Positions 9,148-17,988 of a stretch of DNA of 64,000 nt are shown here, piece after piece. Origin of the DNA: Butyricimonas faecalis (GTDB lineage: Bacteria; Bacteroidota; Bacteroidia; Bacteroidales; Marinifilaceae); contig NZ_CP032819.1 of the NCBI RefSeq assembly GCF_003991565.1, positions 62,001-126,000 on the forward strand, given 5' to 3'. The notes beneath the pieces are model-generated. The model ran no database searches, was not told the origin of the DNA, and worked only from the letters and a program-made list of their open reading frames with translations. How positions within the stretch are numbered: position 1 is the stretch's first letter; every line of letters begins with the position of its first letter. A program made the position numbers and the translations under genes.

Positions 9148-10044
9148 ATGAAGAAGTTATTTGTATATATGCTAGTGGGAGCATGTTGTTTCTTTGCTTG
9201 TAGTGAAGATGAGGACACAACTCCGTCCTTGAAGGACACGGATCGTTTGGAAGAGTTGATAGACAAGTCGAACAAGACGATCATGGATTTCAAGGAAAAA
9301 TACGGTACCTATATTTTGTATCAATTTGATCAGTTGTTGGATTTCGCTTACCAGTTTGACCAGGCGGCGAGTTGGAGAGCTGCGGAGTTGACTTATCTGG
9401 AGAAGGAGGAGGTCGTGGGAGCGGTAGATTTCTTGATAAATCGCTTTATGGCGTGCTACGGGGATTCGGTGAAGGTAAATTATTTACCGCGCAAGGTGCT
9501 GATGTGTTGTAAAATAAAAGCTCGTCAGTTGGGTATTTCAATCCCGAAAGGGGGAGATCCTGGTGATCACGATGCGGCTGCCAATATGAATAGTTTCACG
9601 GTGGCGGGATTGGATAACGCCAACTTGACGGCAATGTCGGAAGAACGGTTGGAGGAGTATGTGCGGCAGTTGCACTATATTTTCTTGGCAGGCTACGTGG
9701 TGAATGTACGCCGTTTGATGTTCGTGGAGGATACTTTCTTTGATCCTTGTAAAACACTTTACGGTACCGAGGTGGAACGGGATAAAAATGTACAATTGCC
9801 AGCAGAAGATTACTTGAAATTGGGTTTCTTCCCGATCACGGATATTGAGGAGTACAGTTACCCTCTAGAATTGGATGACTTGATAGATTTCGTGGAGAAT
9901 CTGGTGAAGATGGATCAGGCGACACATGATACGATAATGGAATACGAGTTGATGAAAACCAAAATGCAGAACGTGGCTGGCTCCCTGAAAGCCATGGGTG
10001 TAGATGTCGAGAAAATCAACCCGTTGGCGGTAGATTTCTTATAA
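9148..10044 (+). CDS. SusCD-associated lipoprotein resembling zinc metallohydrolase family, HExxH absent
   Basis: This lipoprotein of about 298 residues (lipobox VGACCFFAC) sits where many Bacteroidetes SusCD loci carry the 'substrate import-associated zinc metallohydrolase lipoprotein' (LP_HExxH/Peptidase_Mx1 type). The layout matches my memory of that family: KYGTYILYQFDQ near the start, a VNYLPRKVLMCC strand, a helix where HEFGH should be, and a C-terminal ELMKTKMQNVAGSLKAMGVDVEKIN segment. But the helix reads VRQLHYIFLAGYV, so no HExxH is present and catalysis is unlikely. It may now only bind substrate. I place the start at the ATG at 9148 (MKKLF), which directly precedes the signal peptide. 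Family assignment is by eye. Confidence 0.6.
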   Translation: MKKLFVYMLVGACCFFACSEDEDTTPSLKDTDRLEELIDKSNKTIMDFKEKYGTYILYQFDQLLDFAYQFDQAASWRAAELTYLEKEEVVGAVDFLINRFMACYGDSVKVNYLPRKVLMCCKIKARQLGISIPKGGDPGDHDAAANMNSFTVAGLDNANLTAMSEERLEEYVRQLHYIFLAGYVVNVRRLMFVEDTFFDPCKTLYGTEVERDKNVQLPAEDYLKLGFFPITDIEEYSYPLELDDLIDFVENLVKMDQATHDTIMEYELMKTKMQNVAGSLKAMGVDVEKINPLAVDFL

Positions 10045-10092
10045 GCAAAATATGTATAACGTAATGAAGTACAAACTTTAAATGAATGAATT

Positions 10093-11499
10093 ATGAAAAA
10101 GATGATGAATTACTTATTGGCCTTGTTGGTGATGGCCGGTTTTGTAGCTTGTTCTGATGATAATCCGGGGATGGCTCCGGTAATCGGAGGTGATGGAAAT
10201 GTAACATTGGAGTTGAAACGTGACACGGCTGATACGTACAAGATTAGCTTGCCGATTGTTTCGGAAGAGGGAGTTGCTAAGATTACTTTGATGGATAAAT
10301 CTTCTAATAAAGTGTTGGATGAGCAAACTTCATTTGCAGATCCGAATGCTTTCACGTATACTTATGACGTGGATTTGACTTCCTACACAGAGAACACGAT
10401 GTTGATGTTGTCTTTGACAATCGAAGATCGCGAAGGACAAAAGGTGACTCAAAATATCACATTGAATATTAAGAAATTTTCTGAATTGGATGTGCGTTTT
10501 ACGGCAGACCGGATCGTAACTTTCTCTGAAAATTGTAACTTGAAATTGACAGTTATTCGAGGGCTGATTCCATTAAAAGAGATGATCGTGAAAGTAGAGG
10601 GGAAAAGTGATGTTAAGTTCGATTTGTCTATGGATCCGGAACAGGAAAAATATGATTTTAATGTTCGTATTGAAAAATTGGTACTTGGGAATAATGATGT
10701 AACGGTTGTTGTGGTTGACGAGAAAAAACAAGAGTTTGCGAAATCGGTTGCTGTTGAGAGGAAAGAGGGAATGACATTTAAGAAAGTGCTTAATGTCAAT
10801 AAACTCATGATCAATCGCGGGGATATGGATGGTGTGTATCACCCGGATATGGAGGCCCTTGAGAAATATTCCGATGCAGATAAGATATATCGATTAGCTG
10901 CACTGGATCCAGAAACGATGGAAGGGTATCATATCGTTGATTTTTATTATGACGGGAATGATAGAGTCGTTAAACTCGAGAAAAAAGTACAAAGTGTGAA
11001 TGAGGAGACTTATGATATAGAGGAAACTAAAGAGACTTACGTGTTCGACTATAATGGCGAAGAAGTAGTAAAAGTAACTAAAGATGGGACTGATTATGTA
11101 ACAGATGTTGTTTACGAGAGTGGTTCTATCAAGAGTTTCAAGATTGATGGTAAGTTGTACACACCCCAATATGCAGAGAAAGAGGGTGAAATGGTGCGAG
11201 TAGATAATATGGACAAAGCGTTATCCGGGAATTCTTTTGACTTTACTGACAAGAATAAAGTAAATCCGTTATACATGGAAAATCTGCCGGCATTACTTCC
11301 GTTGGATTTGTATGGAATGACGTTTAGTCAATATGTTTATAATCGTTATTTCTTTGATTCCATGAAAAACGGTGATACCGTGTTAATATCTTATAATATT
11401 TCAGACATTACAATGGGTGACAGGGGATTGGAACAAGTTATATCTTGGACAGACGAGAATAAAGAAGAGCAGTCTATGATTTATTATTACGACGAGTAA
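10093..11499 (+). CDS. Surface lipoprotein with Ig-like repeats, unknown substrate
   Basis: This 468-residue lipoprotein (lipobox MAGFVAC, Cys about 20) follows SusC and SusD. Residues about 35-130 and 130-220 each look like a beta-sandwich of Ig/PKD type (alternating hydrophobic strands such as VTLELKRDTADTYKISLPIV and LDVRFTADRIVTFSENCNLKLTVI). The C-terminal half (about 230-468) is a beta-rich region with repeated tyrosine and acidic residues (YHIVDFYYDGNDRVVKLEKKV, ETYVFDYNGEEVVKVTKDGT) resembling the DUF4595-like YD-type strands found in SusE/SusF-position proteins. By position it is an accessory binding protein on the cell surface. I do not recognise a precise family. Confidence 0.7.
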   Translation: MKKMMNYLLALLVMAGFVACSDDNPGMAPVIGGDGNVTLELKRDTADTYKISLPIVSEEGVAKITLMDKSSNKVLDEQTSFADPNAFTYTYDVDLTSYTENTMLMLSLTIEDREGQKVTQNITLNIKKFSELDVRFTADRIVTFSENCNLKLTVIRGLIPLKEMIVKVEGKSDVKFDLSMDPEQEKYDFNVRIEKLVLGNNDVTVVVVDEKKQEFAKSVAVERKEGMTFKKVLNVNKLMINRGDMDGVYHPDMEALEKYSDADKIYRLAALDPETMEGYHIVDFYYDGNDRVVKLEKKVQSVNEETYDIEETKETYVFDYNGEEVVKVTKDGTDYVTDVVYESGSIKSFKIDGKLYTPQYAEKEGEMVRVDNMDKALSGNSFDFTDKNKVNPLYMENLPALLPLDLYGMTFSQYVYNRYFFDSMKNGDTVLISYNISDITMGDRGLEQVISWTDENKEEQSMIYYYDE

Positions 11500-11517
11500 A
11501 AAGTGAACGATTAAAAG

Positions 11518-11565
11518 TGGATGGTGTGTCAAAACACTTCATGTGAAATTTTGACACTCCATCCA
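11518..11565 (+). terminator. Strong stem-loop between lipoprotein and TlpA genes
   Basis: TGGATGGTGTGTCAAAA at 11518-11534 pairs with TTTTGACACTCCATCCA at 11549-11565 (17 bp, one mismatch) around a 14-nt loop. It begins 18 bp after the lipoprotein stop and ends 15 bp before the next start. A run of A and T, not a T-tract, follows, so it may be a partial terminator or an mRNA 3'-end stabiliser that sets unequal expression inside the operon. Confidence 0.55.
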
Positions 11566-11580
11566 ATTAAAAATGAAATT

Positions 11581-12108
11581 ATGATGAAATACTTATACTA
11601 TTTATCACTCGCACTTTTTTGTATTGCTTGCAGTCCGAAGGCTCCGACGGATGAGCAATTGGAGGATTTGTGTCGAAATGCTGCTTTTGCGATAAACAAT
11701 TTGAAGGAAGGTGATAAGGGTAAGGCCTTTCAAGAGGTAGTGACAAAGAATGCACAGAATTATGATATACAAAAAATCAGTCCGTCGCAAGTAGAGTTAT
11801 TATTTGATGCGGGAGGGGTGTCATTAGATAGTTATTTACGTGAATGGTTGGCCCCGATATTGGAAACACAATCGAAGCAATCTGGCGAAGCTGGGGCACT
11901 TGCTTCTTATTATCGTTGGAAATATGTGCTGACGACAAGATTTGAGGAAATGGCTGCTAAAGAAGCGGAATTGTACAAGCTGATGCTTACCAACGCATCG
12001 ATAGGCGGAGTCTTGTCCGGTAACGAAAAGATATTGGTAGACGTGCTGAAAGGTGCGGCTCGTGTGGGGGGGACTCTTGGATGGAGTCCGGTATTTTGGA
12101 CAACGTGA
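11581..12108 (+). CDS. TlpA-like thioredoxin lipoprotein, N-terminal part (frameshifted at G7)
   Basis: This is the N-terminal domain of a thiol-disulfide oxidoreductase lipoprotein. I moved the start to the ATG pair at 11581, giving MMKYLYYLSLALFCIACSPKAP: a signal peptide with a lipobox (CIAC). The remainder is helical with no recognised domain, like the N-terminal half of the two TlpA-like proteins downstream. After LKGAARVGG the frame reads through a run of seven G (12065-12071 or thereabouts) into a nonsense tail ending at 12108, while the thioredoxin domain continues in the -1 frame. The two parts joined give about 436 residues, matching the 447 and 454 residues of the siblings. So the gene is broken, switched off by slippage, or joined by -1 ribosomal frameshifting on G GGG GGG. 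Confidence 0.75.
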   Translation: MMKYLYYLSLALFCIACSPKAPTDEQLEDLCRNAAFAINNLKEGDKGKAFQEVVTKNAQNYDIQKISPSQVELLFDAGGVSLDSYLREWLAPILETQSKQSGEAGALASYYRWKYVLTTRFEEMAAKEAELYKLMLTNASIGGVLSGNEKILVDVLKGAARVGGTLGWSPVFWTT

Positions 12109-12890
12109 AGTCCTTGCTGGATATGTCGTTGTCGGATGATGCTGTTTTTGCTTCCATGGAAGTGTTTAACGCGGCATTCGTGGCGGAAAAAATTTCTACC
12201 GCGGAAAAAGAGGAGATCAGACAAAAAGTTTTAAAACAATATACAGGTTTGTTATCTACCGAACGCTACAGTGAGGGACGTCGTCGAGCACGTGTAGAAT
12301 TAGCTATTCAGTATTTAGAAGGACCTTATGCCACGGGCACATTGGTTGGAAATAAAGCACCGGAGCTGGATTTCTTGTGGATGAGTAGCGGGGAAGAGAA
12401 AAGTTTGGACGATTTGAAGGGAAGAGTGGTGATACTCGATTTTTGGGCGACAAAGTGTGGTCCATGTATCGGGATTATGCCGAACATGAGAGTCTTGACG
12501 AAGAGGTATGTGGGGTATCCCGTGGAAATTATCGGAGTGACTTCCGTCATGGGCTACCACGTGGACGTGAAGAATGGAAAGACAATCCAGACGAAAGGAA
12601 ATTCGGAATATGAGTTCGAGTTGATGAGAACTTTCATGAAGGATCAGAATATAAACTGGCGGGTGGCTTTCACGAAACAGAATGTGATGAACATGGAGTA
12701 CGGGGTACTGGATATTCCACATATCGTGATTATCGATGCTGAGGGGAATGTGCGGTATAATGGAGTGGATCCTTTCTCTGCTCCCTATCATAAGGCTGAT
12801 TTGATCGATGGGTTGTTGAAAGAGGCTGGATTACGTTGCCCTGCTACTCCGATGGAAAAAACGGATTATAGTAAAAAGCTAAATGAATAA
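12081..12890 (+). CDS. TlpA-like thioredoxin lipoprotein, C-terminal thioredoxin part
   Basis: This is the catalytic half of the frameshifted protein above. A helical linker (residues 1-85) is followed by a TlpA/AhpC-type thioredoxin fold: LVGNKAPELDFLWM, GRVVILDFWATKCGPCIGIMPNMRVL with the CGPC active site at about residue 131-134, and the cis-Pro loop VLDIPHIVIIDAEGNVRYNG. On its own it has no signal peptide and would stay in the cytoplasm, so a real product requires joining with the upstream frame. It would reduce or isomerise disulfides on exported proteins of the locus. Two further thioredoxin lipoprotein genes follow at 2-bp and 32-bp spacing. Confidence 0.8.
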   Translation: MESGILDNVKSLLDMSLSDDAVFASMEVFNAAFVAEKISTAEKEEIRQKVLKQYTGLLSTERYSEGRRRARVELAIQYLEGPYATGTLVGNKAPELDFLWMSSGEEKSLDDLKGRVVILDFWATKCGPCIGIMPNMRVLTKRYVGYPVEIIGVTSVMGYHVDVKNGKTIQTKGNSEYEFELMRTFMKDQNINWRVAFTKQNVMNMEYGVLDIPHIVIIDAEGNVRYNGVDPFSAPYHKADLIDGLLKEAGLRCPATPMEKTDYSKKLNE

Positions 12891-12892
12891 AA

Positions 12893-14257
12893 ATGAGAGG
12901 GAGTTTATGTTGTTTGCTTTTAACCTTGTTTGCTTGGGGATGTGGTCCGGAAGAAGGGAAAAAAGTAGAATTGAAAGATTTGATGTTTAAATGCGTGATT
13001 ACGAATCCAGTGGAGGATGAAGTGATACGCGTAAGTATCAACGGGAAGGAGCAGGTTTTTGAAGTGCCGGAGAACGGCGTGGTGGAGATCAAGGCATCCC
13101 GGATTGCCCCACAGTACTCGGAGGTGATGTACGGACGGAAGGTTTATCCCGTTTACTTGGTAGGAGGAGAACCCATGGAGATGGCATTTGACGGGAACGA
13201 GGATAATTGGAACCGTAAGTTTTCGGGAGGAGCGAAGGCGATCAACGATTATTTGTCTTCATCGATTTCCTTGTTCGAGTCGTCGTATTTTTCCGATAAT
13301 GAGGAAAAATTGAGCGAGAATACGAAAAAATTATTGGAAAAAAACTGGAAAAATCTAGAAAGAAAAGGATTGCCGGAGGATTTCGTTGCGGTGGAAAAGG
13401 AGCGTCTGCGTTACGAGGCGTATGGTTCGTGGTATTCTTACCGGATGAATCATCGTTGGATGACGGGGGACGAGACTTTTGAACCGGGAGAGGCGTATTA
13501 CAAGACCTTGCGGGAATTGGCAAAGGAGCGTAAGAATTTGGTCGGGATGATGGCATATTACAATTACGTGCGTAGGTCGATTGCAACCTTGGTGAGCAAG
13601 GGGGTGGAGGAGCTTTCCCCGAATGATCTGATCCGTCGGGAGGTAAAATATATCGTGGAAAATTACAAGGATTCCATCCTCGTGGAAGAATTGATGCATG
13701 ATTTCGTGTACGAGTATATTTTGGAGTATGGACTGAAGGGGCAGGAGGATCTTGTGGAGTTATATAAAAAAAACGTGAAGAGTGCGGCGAAGTTGATGCT
13801 TTTCGAACAGATGTGTAACACGTGGCTAAGCTTGTGCCCGGGTACGCCTTCCCCCGTGTTTAACTTACCGGATGCGAACGGAAAGATGATGTCACTGGAG
13901 GCAATGCGTGGAAAATTCGTATATATTGATTTGTGGGCATCGTGGTGTGGTCCTTGTCATCGAGAGATTCCTTTTTTGAAACGTCTGGAGAAAAAATTCG
14001 CTGGGAAGAATATTGTTTTCGTGGGTATTTCTTGTGATACGGATAAGGAGGCTTGGTTGAAGGCAATGCAAAACGAGGGGTTGGATGGTATCCAGTTGTA
14101 CATGGGTGACGACCTTGTGTTTGCTAAAGCGTATATGGTGAGCAACTTGCCGCGGTTTATTTTGGTGGATCCGGAGGGGAATATCGTGGAAGCATACATG
14201 ACGGCCCCTTCCAATCCGGAAACGGAAGAGAGATTGCAGAAGTTGTTTTTAATATAG
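12893..14257 (+). CDS. TlpA-family thiol-disulfide oxidoreductase lipoprotein
   Basis: This 454-residue protein starts with a signal peptide and lipobox (LFAWGC, Cys 17). The N-terminal part (about 25-120) is a beta-rich DUF4369-like domain, the middle (about 120-310) is helical, and the C-terminal (about 318-452) is a thioredoxin domain: TPSPVFNLPDANGKMMSLEAM, KFVYIDLWASWCGPCHREIPFLKRLEKKF with CGPC at about residues 350-353, and cis-Pro in NLPRFILVDPEGNIV. It begins 2 bp after the previous stop. Such proteins are common at Bacteroidetes SusCD loci regulated by ECF/FecR. They probably reduce disulfides in the imported substrate or keep partner lipoproteins folded in the periplasm or on the surface. 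Confidence 0.92.
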   Translation: MRGSLCCLLLTLFAWGCGPEEGKKVELKDLMFKCVITNPVEDEVIRVSINGKEQVFEVPENGVVEIKASRIAPQYSEVMYGRKVYPVYLVGGEPMEMAFDGNEDNWNRKFSGGAKAINDYLSSSISLFESSYFSDNEEKLSENTKKLLEKNWKNLERKGLPEDFVAVEKERLRYEAYGSWYSYRMNHRWMTGDETFEPGEAYYKTLRELAKERKNLVGMMAYYNYVRRSIATLVSKGVEELSPNDLIRREVKYIVENYKDSILVEELMHDFVYEYILEYGLKGQEDLVELYKKNVKSAAKLMLFEQMCNTWLSLCPGTPSPVFNLPDANGKMMSLEAMRGKFVYIDLWASWCGPCHREIPFLKRLEKKFAGKNIVFVGISCDTDKEAWLKAMQNEGLDGIQLYMGDDLVFAKAYMVSNLPRFILVDPEGNIVEAYMTAPSNPETEERLQKLFLI

Positions 14258-14289
14258 TTTCAAAAAAACGTATTTATTAAATTTAGATT

Positions 14290-15633
14290 ATGAGAAAATT
14301 AGTTGTAATGTTATTCATTTCTTTGTTGGCGTTTGCTTGCCAGAAAGAAAAGAGCGTGTCAGTGAATGTAACCGTGAAAGATAAAAATATTGCTGAAGGG
14401 GTATATTTTGGACTGATGAAGATGGATACGATGTTGCAGATGAATGCCGAAGGGAAAGCCTCCGTGGTTTTGCCCGTGGATGAACCGCAATATGGTATTG
14501 TGAAATATAAGTGGAAAACAAAAGCCATTTACTTGGAACCGGGGAAAGGGTTGGATGTAATCTGGGATATGAGGCCCTCCGGATTGGAGATAGAGTTCGC
14601 GGGAGATGGTGCTGATAAGAATAATTTTATTAACGGGAAAGAAACTCGAGTTCCGGTAATGGGGGACTTCGGGTTGAAAGAAGATGAGTTTTTGGAAAAA
14701 ATAGATCAATACATCGCTGATAATAATAAGGTTTTGGAAAGCAAAGGCTTTGATAAGGTTTTCCAAGAGAAAGAGAAAACTCGACTGCTGTATGACGTGT
14801 GTGGTATCTTGTGGCAATATGCCCAAAATCGTGATTGTTCGGAGGAGTATATTGCAAAAATGAAATCTTTGATGGTAGAAGAGGATTGGTTGTTGCAATT
14901 AGACTCTTATACAAATTTTATGGAAGGGGCTGTGGCTTATTTCGCTGGTAAAGCGTTGGAAAATCAAGAAAATGCTTCCGTGAAAGAGAAAACATTGAAT
15001 GTTTTGAATTATGTATTGAGTAATATCAAAAGTCAGGCTGTGAAGGAATATCTGGTGGCAAGTTTTTCCATTTCTTATATTGATAGCGAGGGGGTTGACG
15101 ATGCCGAAGAGGTGAAGGCTATCTTCAATAAAGAAGTGACGAACTCGGTAATGCAAGCTGCCTTCAATAGTCTTTATGCCCAGGGATCCTCCGTGGCTAA
15201 GGGAAGCAAGGCACATGGCTTTAAATATTTGGATATAAATGGTAAGGAAGTGAGTCTTGATGATTTCAAAGGACGGTATGTCTATATTGATATTTGGGCT
15301 ACGTGGTGTGCCCCCTGCAGAGAAGAATACCCGCATTTGCAGATGTTGGAAAAAGCTTTCCAGGGAACGAATATCAGTTTTGTAAGTATCTCTACCGATC
15401 AGGATGAAGCCAAGTGGAAACAAACAGTGAAAGATGAAAAAATGGGTGGAATACAGTTACATACTGGTGGAGATGAAGATTTTTTGAATGCATTCCGTGT
15501 AAAGGGAATTCCTCGTTTTATATTGATCAATCCAGAAGGACGCATTGAGAATGCTAATATGACCCGTCCGTCTGATCCTATGACAATAGAATATTTAGGA
15601 ATGTTAGCAGAACGTTGGAAGAATAGTTTCTGA
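14290..15633 (+). CDS. TlpA-family thiol-disulfide oxidoreductase lipoprotein
   Basis: This is the third thioredoxin lipoprotein of the locus, 447 residues with lipobox LAFAC (Cys 17). It has the same design as its neighbour: DUF4369-like beta domain (VSVNVTVKDKNIAEGVYFGLMKM ... AIYLEPGKGLDVIW), a helical middle, then a C-terminal thioredoxin fold with GRYVYIDIWATWCAPCREEYPHLQMLEKAF and the active site CAPC in place of CGPC. The cis-Pro loop is GIPRFILINPEGRI. The gene ends the operon; the inverted-repeat element at 15655-15804 follows and may terminate transcription. The different active-site dipeptide suggests a different redox potential from its sibling. Confidence 0.92.
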   Translation: MRKLVVMLFISLLAFACQKEKSVSVNVTVKDKNIAEGVYFGLMKMDTMLQMNAEGKASVVLPVDEPQYGIVKYKWKTKAIYLEPGKGLDVIWDMRPSGLEIEFAGDGADKNNFINGKETRVPVMGDFGLKEDEFLEKIDQYIADNNKVLESKGFDKVFQEKEKTRLLYDVCGILWQYAQNRDCSEEYIAKMKSLMVEEDWLLQLDSYTNFMEGAVAYFAGKALENQENASVKEKTLNVLNYVLSNIKSQAVKEYLVASFSISYIDSEGVDDAEEVKAIFNKEVTNSVMQAAFNSLYAQGSSVAKGSKAHGFKYLDINGKEVSLDDFKGRYVYIDIWATWCAPCREEYPHLQMLEKAFQGTNISFVSISTDQDEAKWKQTVKDEKMGGIQLHTGGDEDFLNAFRVKGIPRFILINPEGRIENANMTRPSDPMTIEYLGMLAERWKNSF

Positions 15634-15654
15634 CTTTCTCTCAAACTTTGAAGG

Positions 15655-15804
15655 AGACTGTCTAACAAGTCTATTTTTTACAACCACCTTCCCTAACCCC
15701 CTCCTACATGGGAGGGAAAATCGCTTGGTAATCAACCCTCCCCCTGTGTAAGGGGGAGTTGGAAGGGGTAGTTTGTGATACTGATAAGACTTGTTAGACA
15801 GTCT
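15655..15804. repeat. 150-bp element with perfect 18-bp terminal inverted repeats
   Basis: AGACTGTCTAACAAGTCT at 15655-15672 is exactly complementary to AGACTTGTTAGACAGTCT at 15787-15804. The inside is a second, imperfect inverted repeat of C- and T-rich against G- and A-rich sequence (ACAACCACCTTCCCTAACC ... GTTGGAAGGGGTAGTTTGT). It encodes nothing. It lies between convergent genes (TlpA-like plus, M3 peptidase minus), so its transcript would form a long hairpin in either direction. This could be a MITE-like or REP-like mobile sequence that also works as a bidirectional terminator. Confidence 0.75.
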
Positions 15805-15819
15805 ATGGTTATTGTAAAA

Positions 15820-17910
15820 TTACTTCAAACCGCTTCTTTCCAACAATGCGTCAACAGTCGGTTCTTGGCCCCGGAAACGCTTGTAAAGGGTCATCGGCTT
15901 TTCAGATGCTCCTTTTTCCAGCACGTTGCGACGGAATGATTCGGCAGTTGCCTTATCGAAAATACCGTTTTGCTTGAATAGGGAGAATGCATCCGCATCA
16001 AGTACTTCTGCCCATTTGTAGCCGTAGTATCCGGCCGCGTATCCACCGGCAAAAATGTGTCCGAAAGCGGGAGAGAAGGCACTACCTTTCACGACAGGCA
16101 TGATTTCGGTTTTACCCATGGCACGTTGTTCGAAATCTACAAGAGGTTCGGTAACGGGCTCAGTGATCGTGTGCCAAGCCATATCGACCATGCCAAAACT
16201 TAACTGGCGATCACTGGCATATCCGGCCTGGAAATTGGATGACTTTTTGATTTTATCGATATATTCTTGAGGAATTTTTTCTCCGGTCTGATAATGTTCA
16301 GCCCATGTGTCGAGCCATTCCTTTTCGAGAGCGAAGTTTTCCATGAATTGCGAGGGGAGTTCCACGAAATCGCGAGACACGCCGTCCATAGAGGTGGAGC
16401 CATAAGTGCATTTGCTGAACATACCGTGTAGGGCATGACCGAATTCATGTAGGAACGTGGTAACTTCGTTGAAGGTCAACAAAGACGGTTTCGTATCCGT
16501 CGGTTTCGTGAAATTCATCACGAGGGATACCAATGGCCGTTGATCTTTACCATGAACCATCTTTTGTCCGCGGAATTGAGTCATCCAGGCACCGCCTCCT
16601 TTGCTTTCCCGTGGGAAGAAGTCCGTGTATAGGATGGCAAGGAATGATCCGTCATTGTCGTACACTTCGTAGGTTTTCACTTCGGGATGGTATAACGGGA
16701 TATTGTTGACCTCCTTGAAGGTAATGCCATAAAGACGTGTGGCTAAATCGAAGACTCCCTTTTGCACGTTTTCAAGCTTGAAGTAGGGTTTCAGCATCTC
16801 GTCGTCGAGCGCGTATTTTTCCTGCATCAATTTGTTGGAATAATAACTCCAGTCCCAACGTTGCAGTTCTCCTTTTAACCCGGATTTACGAGCAAATTCT
16901 TCAACTTCTTTTTTATCTTTAAGAGAATGGGGGTAAGAAGCTTCGTGTAGTTCGGCTATGAAGTTGTTCACGATTTCCGGGGTGTTGGCCATACGGTCGG
17001 TCAGGGCGTAGGCGGCATAGGTCGGGTAACCCATGAGCTTTGCTTTTTCCAAACGTAAAGCAGTAATCTTTTTGATCACGCCCTCGTTGTTGTATTCGTT
17101 ATCGTGATATGCCCGTGAAGAATTTGCACGATATACTTTTTCCCTCAGGGCCCGGTTGTCGGCATATTTCATCAGTGGTGCCATGCTGGGATAATGGAGG
17201 GTGAACACCCATCCTTCCTTGCCACGCTGTTTGGCGGTCATGGCTGCCATTTCCTTGGCGCCTTCGGGTAAACCGGAAAGATCTTTTTCATCTGTCACGT
17301 GTAATTCGAAGGCGTTGGTCTCTTCCAATTCGTTTTTGTCAAAAGTTAGGCTTAATTTACCCAGCTCGATGGAGATTTCTTTGAAACGTTCGCGGGCAGC
17401 TCCTTCTAGGTTCGCGCCTCCGTCAATGAACGCTTTCCACGTGTTTTCGAGCAACTGGGTTTGTTCTGTGTTCAGGTTTAATGTCGCTTTCTGGGCATAA
17501 ACTTGTTTTACCCGTTCGAAAAGTTGCGGGTTCATGTAAATATCGTGACTGAATGAAGTTAGTTTCGGCGACACATTTTGAGCGATATCCTGCATCAAAC
17601 TGTCCGTGAGACAGGCGTTTAAATTGAAAAATATTCCGGAGATAGTACTCATTCGTTCGCCCACGTTGTCCAGAGCCGCGATAGTGTTTTCAAATGTCGG
17701 GGATGCTTTAGAAGAGGCGATTTGTTCTACTTCTTTTTTAGCCTCTTCGATAGCTACATCAAAAGCTGGTTCGTAATGTTCTGCTTTGATTTTATCGAAA
17801 GGAGGTGTCTGGTGGGGTGTATCGAAACTCGATAATAGCGGATTTTGTTCTGTCTTTCCGCAGGATGCCACAAGAAGGATCAGTGCAGCCATAAAAGTCG
17901 TTTTTCTCAT
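15820..17910 (-). CDS. dcp: M3-family zinc metallopeptidase (peptidyl-dipeptidase Dcp / oligopeptidase A type), lipoprotein
   Basis: This 696-residue zinc peptidase of family M3 removes dipeptides from, or cleaves, short peptides. The HExxH motif is intact in NEVTTFLHEFGHALHGMFS (about residues 475-493), with the third ligand Glu expected in the following DFVELPSQFMENF segment. Substrate-binding sequences near the C-terminus (AFGHIFAGGYAAGYYGYKWAEVLDADAFSLF) are typical. Unlike cytoplasmic Dcp of E. coli, the protein starts with a signal peptide and lipobox (LLVASC, Cys about 16), as is usual in Bacteroidetes, so it acts in the periplasm or on the outer membrane. It is a single-gene unit, convergent with the SusCD operon. 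Confidence 0.95.
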   Translation of the reverse strand: MRKTTFMAALILLVASCGKTEQNPLLSSFDTPHQTPPFDKIKAEHYEPAFDVAIEEAKKEVEQIASSKASPTFENTIAALDNVGERMSTISGIFFNLNACLTDSLMQDIAQNVSPKLTSFSHDIYMNPQLFERVKQVYAQKATLNLNTEQTQLLENTWKAFIDGGANLEGAARERFKEISIELGKLSLTFDKNELEETNAFELHVTDEKDLSGLPEGAKEMAAMTAKQRGKEGWVFTLHYPSMAPLMKYADNRALREKVYRANSSRAYHDNEYNNEGVIKKITALRLEKAKLMGYPTYAAYALTDRMANTPEIVNNFIAELHEASYPHSLKDKKEVEEFARKSGLKGELQRWDWSYYSNKLMQEKYALDDEMLKPYFKLENVQKGVFDLATRLYGITFKEVNNIPLYHPEVKTYEVYDNDGSFLAILYTDFFPRESKGGGAWMTQFRGQKMVHGKDQRPLVSLVMNFTKPTDTKPSLLTFNEVTTFLHEFGHALHGMFSKCTYGSTSMDGVSRDFVELPSQFMENFALEKEWLDTWAEHYQTGEKIPQEYIDKIKKSSNFQAGYASDRQLSFGMVDMAWHTITEPVTEPLVDFEQRAMGKTEIMPVVKGSAFSPAFGHIFAGGYAAGYYGYKWAEVLDADAFSLFKQNGIFDKATAESFRRNVLEKGASEKPMTLYKRFRGQEPTVDALLERSGLK

Positions 17911-17988
17911 TGTTTAATTTGTTTTCTAATTTTGTAATTGAAATTGCACTTCAAGATTACTAAAAAGCTAAATTGCAACTTATATGAT

